A stretch of 64,000 nt of DNA from Lepus europaeus (taxonomy: Eukaryota > Chordata > Mammalia > Lagomorpha > Leporidae): assembly GCF_033115175.1 (NCBI RefSeq), contig NC_084840.1, positions 77,143,179 through 77,207,178 of the forward strand. The letters run 5' to 3'. The first letter of the stretch is position 1. Every line of letters begins with the position of its first letter. Position numbers and translations under genes: made by a program. This document shows, piece by piece, positions 20,471 through 32,400 of the stretch. The notes beneath the pieces were generated by a model. The model searched no databases. It was not told the origin of the DNA and was given only the letters and a program-made list of their open reading frames with translations.

Positions 20471-23400
20471 CTAAAATGAGAAAAAAATGCATAATCTGAA
20501 TTTAATAACTCTACATACATGGTAATTACAAAGTGATTTATATGGAACTGGCATTAGGGACATTAATCATTGTATATTCTTATTGGTTAAAGATTCTGCA
20601 TTTCTTACTCTCATGATGACTGCCTTATAATAAATACTTTTATAAGTATAACAAAAGTATTCAAATTACTTTTTCCTGGAATTTAACAAACAACACAGAG
20701 TCAAAATTCAAACATACTTCTCTCCCTAAGCCAGATTTGCCAATAAAGCCAAGTGATATCAAGTGTTATCATTTACAAATTCAAGTTGATGCTAGAAAAT
20801 TCTCTTCAATATTAAGAACATATTGGCCGGTGCCACAGCTCTATAGGCTAATCCTCCGCCTTACGGTGACTGCACACCGTGTTCTAGTCCCGGTCGGGGC
20901 ACCAGATTCTGTCCCGGTTGCCCCTTTTCCAGGCCAGCTCTCTGCTGTGGCCAGGGAGTGCAGTGGAGGATGGCCCAAGTGCTTGGGCCCTGCACCCCAT
21001 GGGAGACCAGGAGAAGCACCTGGCTCCTGCCTTCTGATCAGCGCAGGGTGCCAGCTGCAGCGTGCCGGCTGTGGCTGCCGTTGGTGGGTGAACCAACAGC
21101 AAAGGAAGACTTTTCTCTCTATCTTTCTCTCTCTCATGTCCACTCTGCCTGTCAAAAAAAAAAAGTATTAATTTTACTGACTGTCTACCTTATATACAAT
21201 ACCATATTAGATTCAGAATTACAAAGAATGTAATTTATAAGGGAGAGTTTCATGCCTATGGAGTTTACAGTATGTTTTTGATATGTTCATATTTGATAGC
21301 AACAACACAGTTAGAGCAAAAATATGACCAACATGACCAATAAATGCTACCAGTTAAAGAGGTAGTAGTATTACAAAAGGTTATCTCTCTTTGTTTACAT
21401 TCTGTCTCTACTTATTTTAATTTTTCTCTATAATAATGAAACTTCCAGCCTTGACAACCAAATATCCACAAATTTTCAGTGCAATCAATTTTTCACTATG
21501 CTAATGTCATTTCATAAATCATCCCTTTTTTCTATTATAAATCAAAATGACTACAGACAGAAAGAATACATATTAGTGCTTACCATCAATAACAATATAT
21601 TCGCTTCCTCATATTCTATCATGTTCAATCTTGAAGAGTAAGTAACAATTTTTTGACTACAAAATCTTTCCATTTATGACTCTTTTGGTTATGTACTCTT
21701 CCATTCATTGTCAAATCTTCCCCATAACTTATCTACTAATTTAAGGTCTCTATACTTCACAGAATAAAAACTAAGGGCTCCATTGACCAAATTAAGACCA
21801 ACCTGTCTGCAGGCAATGAAGATTTTGGGGTCTTGATTGAGCATACAATGAAAACGAAGGAGAAATATGACAATATTCAAAACATTAAATGGATAGAATC
21901 CAATCAATGATTACATAGGAGGTGAATGGGAATTTCAGGCATGGAATACAGTGGTAATATAAATGCTTTCAATCTGTGAAAGAATTCATCAGGTTCCTGG
22001 AAGGTGCTATTAACTGGATTCTGGAAATACTGAAGAAGCCTCATTGATAATATCCATAGTGTATGCCTACCAATTCACTCTAGATTACAGAGGTCTTTAT
22101 GGAGATGTTGATTCAAGCATGGTGTTTCCTGATCTGAAAAGTTCCACGGAATGAGAAGCACAGCGGGGGATGTATAAAAGTCCACACTGACATGGACTCT
22201 CTCAGCTGGTTTCTGTCAGTAACTGGAGCTCTATTGAGAAATTGAGAAGACAATCCAGAAAGTTCCTGTCTCACACCAGGCTCCTTGTTCAACTCTAGCT
22301 TTCTGATGTTTAGGTAACTTCCAACACTCATTCTACATTGCTTCTCCAAAAATAAGTTGTGGCAAGATATAAGCCAAAGGCACTTACAAACTCGCAGAAA
22401 CATATCGAATATTTCTGTTCAGACCATCTAGGACTCTCATGTCCTCAGGAGTCAAGTGGAATTCAAAAACCTATCAAAGAGTAAATTTTTAAATTATTCC
22501 TACTGTGTCTTACTAAGATAGAAAATCCAGAGGAATTACATTGAATGGTGTAAGGACAATGCATAAATATCTCAGAAGTTTCCAAAACTTATTAAAGACA
22601 TCAATAAAACATTAATGTGATTAATGAATATCAGCTAAAAGTAAATAGAAATCAATACCTAGATTTAGTTAATTTCAACTGCACAAAACTACAGATGAAA
22701 GATCCCAAAACAAGCTGGAGATGAATCAAAGCTGACAACGTACAAAGATAAATGGACCGTGTATCACAGAATCTAGAAAAATCTAGGGGAATACTTTTGA
22801 AATATATAAGACATTTTACCAAGTAGCATGGAGATAGTTGGATTTCTGTACTCCATCCATTAACATGTATAACGTCAAAAATATTCTTTCAACATAATTC
22901 AAATGCAGTGACATCAGGTGCAAAGGCTAGGAGAACATCCTTGAGGATATGATTGTCTAAATTGGGGGTACTTTAAAGATCAAAAATATTGTCACTAATT
23001 GATAACATATTAAAACAAATGGCTGCCTGACAGGTTGTTTATTAAGACCCTAAACTGAAGATTCAAAGAAAGAGAGACAGAGAAAACAAGAAATGTCAGA
23101 AGCTTAAAATTAAAATAATCTAGCAAATAGACTTTCACTATTTTATTACTGAATCTCTTTTGCATATTTAAAATTCTCCTTTTAGCCTTTTTTGTTAGTT
23201 TTTGGAAAATTTTTTTTGTTTCATATTGCTTTTAAATTTACAAAACAAAAAAATGTAGACTTGTACATACACTTCCCATATTACTCACATCTACCTGATA
23301 TTTGTAAGTGGTCACAATTCATAAAACCGTACCAAATTCAAATTTCCCTATTTTGTAATCCAAACTCCCCATATTCTTTCTGTTTCTGCGGGCTCCAGTA

Positions 23401-26400
23401 ATCAACATCCGGTGTTCTTATTTAACTCTCCTAAGTTTTGTAGAACATGCAGCATATGTCTTTTTGTACATGACTTATCAGCTAACATGGTATATTCTGG
23501 TTCCAGCCATTTTGGTGCAAATAATAGGATTTCATGGTGAAAACATACCACATTTTTTTTATAAATTAACCTACTCATGGACACTTAGGATCCACAGTAT
23601 TGTCAATCAGAAACCAGTTCTTCCAAATAGATTGACAATCTCAATACACCCACCTAAGGACTTTAGGTGGAAATTGATAAACTCATTGTAAATTTTATAT
23701 CACTGAATAGTCAGTGAAGAATAGCCCAGATATTCCTCAAAAAGATAATACAGAGGCTTGTTTTGTGGCACAGGAGGTTAAGCTGCCACTTGTGATACCA
23801 CATCCCATTCTGGATGGTTCGGTTACAGTCTGAGCTGCTCCACATCTGAACCAACCTCCTGCTAATGTGCAAGGGAAGGCAGCACTCTCTCACTCTGCCT
23901 TCAAATCAAATAAGTAAATCTTTTTAAAAATAAATAAAAGGATATAGGAGAAAATTACCACTCTTCACAATATAATGTATTTTTCAATATAATTAAGATA
24001 GTACAGAAAAGTAAGTCAGCACACTGAAGAGAAGCAGAGTCCAGAAATGTTGTTGTTGTGAAGTATATCTGCTATTCATTTAGTAAACATATAGGTATAT
24101 TTGTCTCATTATTCCAAGTAATATATAAATAAATTCCAATGGAGTGAAAGTCTAAATTTGGAAGGAAAGACAACAACAATTTTGTAAGCTAATTTAGTAT
24201 AATCCTACACATTTCCCATATAGGTCAAAACATGACACTTATTAACCACAAAAAAGGCATGAATAATTTGATGACACAGAGAAGTAACTTTTGTTCATAA
24301 AAATAGACTGTATAGAGAATGAAAACTAAGGCACATCTTGGAATAAAATGCCTCAACAAATACATCTGAGTCTAAAAAATGGTATACAGAATATATCAAT
24401 GTGAAAGGCAGTTTATAGTAATGTCACTCAAAATTGCACACATCCCAGCATCCTTGCTCTTGTTACATGAAGCTGGCCCATCTTATAACTCACATTTAGG
24501 ATAGTATTTAAAGAAGTAATCGTGCATCTGTTCCCAGGAGGCTTTGCAAATATGCACAGAATACCTTAGAATTCTGTAATGGGATGATATAAAGCCTGAT
24601 AGAATTTACTGAAAGGGGAACAACCGTATGGGGAGAAGTGAAGTAGAACAGAGAGTGTCTCAATAAAAACTCTGAGTCAGAGCTCACGCACTGTCCAGCA
24701 AAGGCAGCAGAGACTCAATGAGAAATACATGAAGGTTGCAGACAAGAAGAGAAGCAGAGGACTGAGTGCAAATGGTCAAAGTTAACTGTCAAACTACAAA
24801 GCTGCGAACCATAATAAAACTTTTAAAATTAAATCTCTACTTTGGGAAGATTGTATTTTACAAATACGATAGCTACTTGTATTATAGTTGTCTCCTGTTT
24901 TAAAATAAAATACAATTCATTTAAGTAAGACTTGGGTAGATGCCAGACTAAAGAGATAAAACAGAGTGAAAAGCTATATAAATTTTAAACTACATGAGAA
25001 CTAAGGGAAACACAAAATAAATCATAAATATTGTAGGCAGAATAATAGCCAATTCAACTACCTTATTTAAGGAATTTTTGAAAAATAGTTGCCAGATGAC
25101 AGGACTACCCAAGAAATTTCAGAATTCATGCTGAAACACAAACCTCAGAATTCTGCACCCTGGCAACTCAATCCAGGCATGTAGGCTTCCCTGCTCTACA
25201 GCAAAAGAAAACACTTACAAATGGGCAATAAGAAGAAACACACAGGAGATGACAGGGACACCCAGATACCACAAAGGTATCCTGAGTGCCTACAAAGAAG
25301 ACACACATGATGGATACTGTAGGAGCCCCAGTGCCCAAAGCCCCACTCATCACCTGCAAATTCTCTTTGATTCGCTTCTCACTGAAACTCTTGGCCAAAA
25401 CCACAAGCCCACGCTGTAGCAAGTAACGAAGGGCAATCAGTGCTGGACTTCGCTTGTGCTTTTTTGCCAGGGCACCAAGAACTGGATCATCTAAGAGAAC
25501 CGGAGTGTTCTGATCCACCCTAGGAGGAAAGGCAACAATGCTGAATTTCTGAGTTCATGTATTTGGTTTGTTAGGAGGATTCCAAAACAGACTACAGTGC
25601 CTACTCTAGACCAGTGCTACTCAAATGTGGTCTCAGGAAGCAGAACCACAGTCATCTGTGATTTATAGAATGAAAGACTACTCATCCATCCAAAGCAATG
25701 AAATCCTTCTTTTGCAACCAAATGGATGTAGCTGAAAATCATTATACTTAATGACATGAGCCACTCCCAAAAAGACAAATATCATGCATTTTCACTGTTC
25801 TGTGGTAACTAATAGAGTACAAAAAACATGTAATGTGTATGCACAAAATTGATATTTTGAGATCTGTTGATTGTTTAGAGCCCTTGTCCCTACAGTTGAA
25901 GGGCAGTACTATTTTCTGCTTACTACTTATTGAATTATTTACTTATTTAGTAAATTTAGTCTTATGAGTATAAAATAAACCAAAAGTGGGTCATTGTAAA
26001 AATTAAAAGAAAGAATAAAAAAGGAAGGAGGAGAGGGTGCCAGTGTAGACGGGAGGGTAGCATGAGAAGTATCCCTATGCTCCAAAATCTATATTTGTAG
26101 AATTCACGAAATTTGCTCACGTTAATAGTGAATAAATTATTTTTTTAAAAAAAGAAATGCTAATTCTCCCCTTATACTGCAATATTTCGGAGTTAATGCC
26201 AGAAAAGTGGTTATGCTTTGAATGCTAACGTTGCAACAGCAAAGTTGTTTTAGGTAAGTTTGCTAGTGTCCTCATTACCATTCTCCATATTTTTGACTTC
26301 CCAGAACACCATAGGCAACCAGAACAATGTCTTTTGACTTGCAGAAATCCAGTAGTTTGCTCTGGTTGAGATACAGATGACATTCCACCTGTAGATAGAC

Positions 26401-29400
26401 AACACAGAGAATTTAAGATTACTGGATGTACAAATACTGATGTGAAGGAGAAATATTAAAATTGAAAAGAAACAAAAAAGAAAAACTGAGTAACAAAATT
26501 TAAATGGACAATAATGACTTCCAGGGATAATATTTTTTAAAGATGTGTTTCTTGTAAGCAGCAAAAAAGATGGGTTTTGCTCCTTAACCCAATCAGGTGT
26601 TTTTTAACTGGACAGTTCAGGCCATTAACATTCAATGTGACTTTGCCTTGCCATTTTCCCAAAGATATTTTCTAATATATACTTTGAGTTTCCTGTGATC
26701 TTTTGCTGTGAGATTTCCTTCCTCTGCCTTCTTTCATATAGATGGCCGTGTTTCTGTGTTTCTGTGTGTAACACATCTTTAAGCATTTTTTGCAGGGCAG
26801 GATGAGTGGCAACAAATTCTTTCAATTTCTGTTTGCTATGAAAGGCCTTTATTTCACCATCATTCACAAATGAGAGCTTTGCAGGATATAATATTCTGGG
26901 CTGGCAGTTTTTCTCTCTTAGTACCTGGACTATGTCTCCCCATTCCCTTCTAGCCTATAGGGTTTCTGATGAGAAGTCTGCTGTGAGTCTAATTGGAGAT
27001 CCTCAGAGATTAATCTGACGTTTCTCTCTTGCACCTTTTAGAATCTTTTCTTTGTGTTTCACTGTGGTGAGTTTGATTACAATGTGTCGGGTTAGGATCT
27101 CTTTTGGTCATGTTTACCAGGGGTTCTGTGAGCTTCCTGTACTAGGATGTCTCTGCCCTATTTGAAACCCAGGAAGTTCTCTGCAAGTATCTCACTAAAA
27201 AGGCCTTCTAATCCTTCTCTCTCTCCATGCCTTCAGGGACTCCTAGAACCCGAATGTCGGGTTTTTTAGTAGTATCCTGTAGATTCCCAACAATATTTTT
27301 TAGATTTCTAATTTCCTCTTCTTTTCTTTGGTTTCACTATGTACTTTCCTGTGCTCTCTCTTCTAAGTTTGATATTCTCTCTTCTGCTTCACTGACTCTG
27401 TTTTTAAGGCTCTCTAATGTGTTTGTCATTTGATCTATTGAGTTCTTCATTTCATTTTGATTTCTCTTCACTATCACACTTTCCTGTTCTACTAGTTTCT
27501 GCGTTTCATTTTGAATCCTCCTTAGGATTTCATTTTCTCAAAGGAGATTTTCTATCCTGTCCAGTAAGGAATTCCGTAGCTCAAGCATTTGTTTTTGAAC
27601 ACTTCTAATTGTTCTTATCATAAATTTTTTGAAATCCATATCTTGCATTTCTTCCATCTCATCATCTTCATAATCTTGGCTTGGGGTGTCTTGTTCATTT
27701 GGGGGTGTCATAATGTCTTCCTTGTTCTTGTTACCTTGTTTTCTGCGTTTGTGGCTTGGCATTGTAGAGATATTCTTTGGATTCTCCTTCCCTCGCTGTG
27801 GTGTTTTTTTCTTGTTATACTATGACTGTATTAAGTGGACTCTCTGCTTTTGATGGAGCCTTAGAGGCTTGAGATGGGTGTGACCTGAGAGCACTGTTTG
27901 TTCCTCAGGGTTAAGGGTGTATCAAAGGTGACACACCCAGGTGAGGCATGGTAAATATCTCTCTCTCTCTCTCTCTGTTTTTCATTCAGAAGGGAAGTAA
28001 TTCCGCACAGCTGAGCTGAATTGAAGGTAGTTAGCAGGCAAATGATATACCCACAGGAGCGCCATCTTCCACTGCTTTCCCAGATGCATTAACAGGGAGC
28101 TGGGGCAGAAATGGAGGAACTCAAATTGGAGACCATATGGGATGCCAGTACTGAAGGTGGAGGCCTAATCTTCTAAGCTACAACACCAGCCCTTTAATAT
28201 TATATTTTACATCACCATCAGTAAATATAAAATTTATAATTTTTCCAAGCTATATTTTTCTAATTTAGAATCCTTACAACAGAGCTACCAGATCTTAAAA
28301 AGTAAGTTAGAGCACAGAATCAGAAACAAAATAGATGAGCTGGAAGAGATACTTGATGGCAAAAACAAGGGAGGGGGTACAAATTTAGATAGAGTCAGGC
28401 ATAGGATTGGCTCTGGTTCTACTAAAAGTATGTGAGTATTCATGCACCACTGGTACCACCATAAACAGATTCACATTCTACCTCTAACCTGCATGACTTT
28501 TTCAGTTTCTAGTTCACATGTCATGGATCTGTGACTGTGAGACATCTAAAAGCAGATGTCAAAAGAAAAACTCAGGCATTTGAATCACACACAAACCCTT
28601 CTGATTTCTCTACCTAATACTATTTTCAGTGTCTCCTGATTACTGACTATTCCAGGCATTTATCATCTTCCTTTCCCTCCACATCACATGCACACACCTG
28701 AACTCTGGTCATGCTTAATAACACAAGGGTAAGTCCACCCTCCCCAGAAGCTCACATTAAGAACTGCTAGCTTCCTTAACCATTTCACCTCCACGGATTC
28801 TTACACAAATTCCCATCTAAAGCTCTCCCAAAGTTTCAATATAGGTCTTCATCATGTAGAGACCCAAGGGAAGGTCCTATATTCCCTTCTAAATAGAGAC
28901 ATTGCTCTTAGAATCTGTCATTCCACAAATGTATAAAAAGGGGAGAGTAGAAATGAACACCAGGCCCTAGAACAGGAAGCACAGAATGAGAAACACAAAG
29001 AGAGGAGGCTGAAGGCCCTCACCTGGTTGCAAACAGGTTTATACTTGAGCCCTGGCTTGTTCAGGATCATCTCCAGCTGCCTGCGGTTGAAGTTAGACAC
29101 CCCAATGGACTTAGCCAGCCCTGCATCCTTACATTTCTCCATGGCCTGTAAAAGTGAAGAAGGATTGAAGAGGTTTTACAAATGCGAAGTGTTGTTAATA
29201 AGAACATTGTTAAATGTTGACAAGATAACTAAATTGAACATCCTGAAGAGAAAACTAATAAAAAAAAAAGGGAGAGGGAGGAACAAGATGAGCAGTGTAA
29301 GAAAAATATTAGTATGTCCTCCTTATAAAACTGAGAGAAGTTGTGGCCGCTGCTGTGGTGCAGTGAGTTAACGCCCTGGCCTGAAGCGCCAGCATCCCAT

Positions 29401-32400
29401 ATGAGCACTGGGTTGACATCCGGCTGCTCCACTTCTCATCCAGCTCTCTGCTATGGCCTGGGATAGCAGTAGAAAATGGCCCAAGTCCTTGAGCAGCTGC
29501 AGCCACATGGAAGACCCGGAAGAAGCTCCTGGCTTCTGGCTTTGGATCAGCTCAGCACCGGCTGTTGCGGCCACTGGGGAGTGAACCATCGGATGGAAGA
29601 CCTCTCTTGCTCTCTGCCTCACCTCTCTCTGTGTAACTCTGACTTTCAAATAAATAAATAAATCTTTAAAAAAAACTGAGAGAAGTGCAGATGGAGGAAA
29701 ACATATGCTTAATCCTGATTTCCATTTCTTACTATTATATCACAGTAGTGTATTCCTTGCCAACACACAGCAAATCATCCACTTTCAAAATCAGGAATTT
29801 CATTTGACAGGCAGAGTGGATAGTGAGAGAGAGAGAGATAGAGAGAAAAGTCTTCCTTTTTGCCGTTGGTTCACCCTCCAATGGCCGCTGCGGCCAGCGC
29901 ATAGTGCTGATCCGAAGCTAGGAGCCAGGTGCTTCTCCTGGTCTCCCATGCGGGTGCAGGGCCCAAGGACTTGGGCCATCCTCCACTGCCTTCCCGCGCC
30001 ACAGCAGAGAGCTGGCCTGGAAGAGGGGCAACTGGGATAGAATCTGGCGCCCCAACCGGGACTAGAACCCAGTGTGCCGGCGCCACAAGGCGGAGGATTA
30101 GCCTGTTAAGCCATGGCGCCGGCCATCAAAATCAGGAATTTCTTTTCCAGAATTGTGGATATCATTCAAAAGGTGGAAGATGACCTGACTCTCCTTCCCC
30201 AGCATTCTCTTCTGTGTATCTCCTCAAACTCACCTCCCATGTGGCACAGAGATCCACAGTGTCATACATTACTTTTCCATTTTCATCTTTTGGAATTCGC
30301 TCTTTACTTGGCTGGAATAGAAGCAGTCGTTAAAGTGATGGTTAAAAACACAAGTTTCCACCCACAAAATGTTCCTAGGTATGCCTAGGATGAGACACTA
30401 AACCTTGTAAAGTAGATGCAACAACATCCCCTACAGACACATTGAAAATATTTTAATGTCTTTTGATGACAGATTTCCTCTATTCTCTCAGAAGTGTGTG
30501 TGTGTGTGTATACAGTTTTCTAGAGCCTAATAATGTCTCCTGGCTGACTTGTTACTTTGCTTATTTCTATAGTTCATCTCAGGAACTGTGTCTTTCTCAC
30601 TAGGAAATAAGTTACATAGCCTTGATCTTCATTTATTCCAAGGACAAGTACATGACAAAACCACGGTCAATGAAGGTGCCATAAAAGATTAATTTTGATG
30701 CCGTAAGATTTAGAGAAGCTACCAAGAACCAATGTCCATGAGCCTTGAATGTCTCAATGCCAAATTTTCCATCAATTTAAAAGACTTTGTCACTCTTGTA
30801 GTAATGCAGAAGCAAGGAATTGATATAAACAAAGTCATTTCTGAAGACTACTTCAAACCATGGTTTGGACTCAATATTTACAAAAATCCAGTAAGCTCTT
30901 TTAATGGGATGTCTTGAGTAGTTTCTGTAAATTACATGAATTAAGCTCTCACACATTTATATCATTTTAATTTAATCATTGCTAAAAATGAGGGCTCATT
31001 ACTGATAACTATCCATGCCAATAGCTGAAGTGCAATAGATTTATTTATTCAAATTGCCTACCTTCAAAGCCATTGGGAAATGAATAATGTAGAGGTCCAC
31101 ATAGTCCAGTTGAACTTTTCTCAATGTTTCTTCCAAGCTTTGCTGAACTAGCTCTGGTCGATGGAAAGTACACCAAAGCTGCAAAGGTTAATGTTTGAAA
31201 GCCGTGCTGGATTAATACATTAATTAAATTTATTTTTCATTTCACCTGATATTGGGACATGAATCTATTAGTTAGAGACTGACCAGCACAGTGAAAAATA
31301 CTCTCTTCTGTATTGAATATCCTTTTATCTGACCTATTCAAGTGACATTACAGTGCATACATTTGATTATTAATGATCAACGGAATAATTACTGAACAGA
31401 TAAAATATTTCACGAGGTAATACAATGTCCATTTTCAAAAAATGTTGGATAGAATTTACAAAGTTATTAAATAGTTTTGCTCTTCCTTCTTTTTTACTAT
31501 TTGGCAAAGAATTATTGTCAATATTAGTTACACGACTGAGGGGGAAAATGGTTTGAAGATTTAAACATGTGTTAAACACAATTACAAAGCACTTAGCAAA
31601 ATCATGTTTAAATCTCAAAGAATTCTCTGATAGTGCTTGCTTTTATTGATACAGATGAAAATTTGCGTTCAGAATAATGAATTGAGGAAAGAAGATAAGG
31701 AGAGTCATAATCTGATGTTAGCTCTCTTATTCTGTGGACCTTTGTTAAATCATACTGCTATGAAGTAAGGCTCAGAAAAATAAGGGGACATCACTTTAAA
31801 GATTCAAAACTGCGCACATCTCTTATCAAACTGGATGTTATATTATTATGTGTGAATGAATTTATGTGAGATTTAATTAAAACATTAATTACTACACACT
31901 TGAACAGCATATACAAAATATACCTTTGAAGTGTAGAATATGTCTTTTCTTTCCACAATGCCCTCTGCAATCTTGCTCCTGATGGCCTGTCCTATCTCTT
32001 CTTCATTATGGTACACAGAAGCAGAATCAAAATGGCGGTACCCAGCATCAATAGCTAATCTGGTGGCCTCTAGACCCTCACTTTTAGGAACCTAGGGAGA
32101 AACAAAAAATAGTATGTGGCTATCCAGGCATGAGAAGTGCCTCAATCAGACAGTGGTGAGGACTTCTCTAAGAAGCAGTTTTTCTCAAACTTTGAATTAT
32201 TTCTACAATTGGGGTCAGTAATCCACTTCAGTTTGTCTGGATCTTTTGTCCTTTTTTTAAAAAAAATATTTATTTATTTATTTGAAACGCAGAGTTACAG
32301 AGAGGCAGAGGCAGAGAGAAAGAGATCTTCCATCCACTAGTTCACTCCCCAGTTGACTACAATGGCCCAGAGCTGCACTGATTCAAAGCCAGGAGCCAGG

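Noticed and set aside
27538-27762. 74-codon lysine-rich and acidic frame
   Set aside because: N-terminus of a decayed L1 ORF1, annotated as mobile element.
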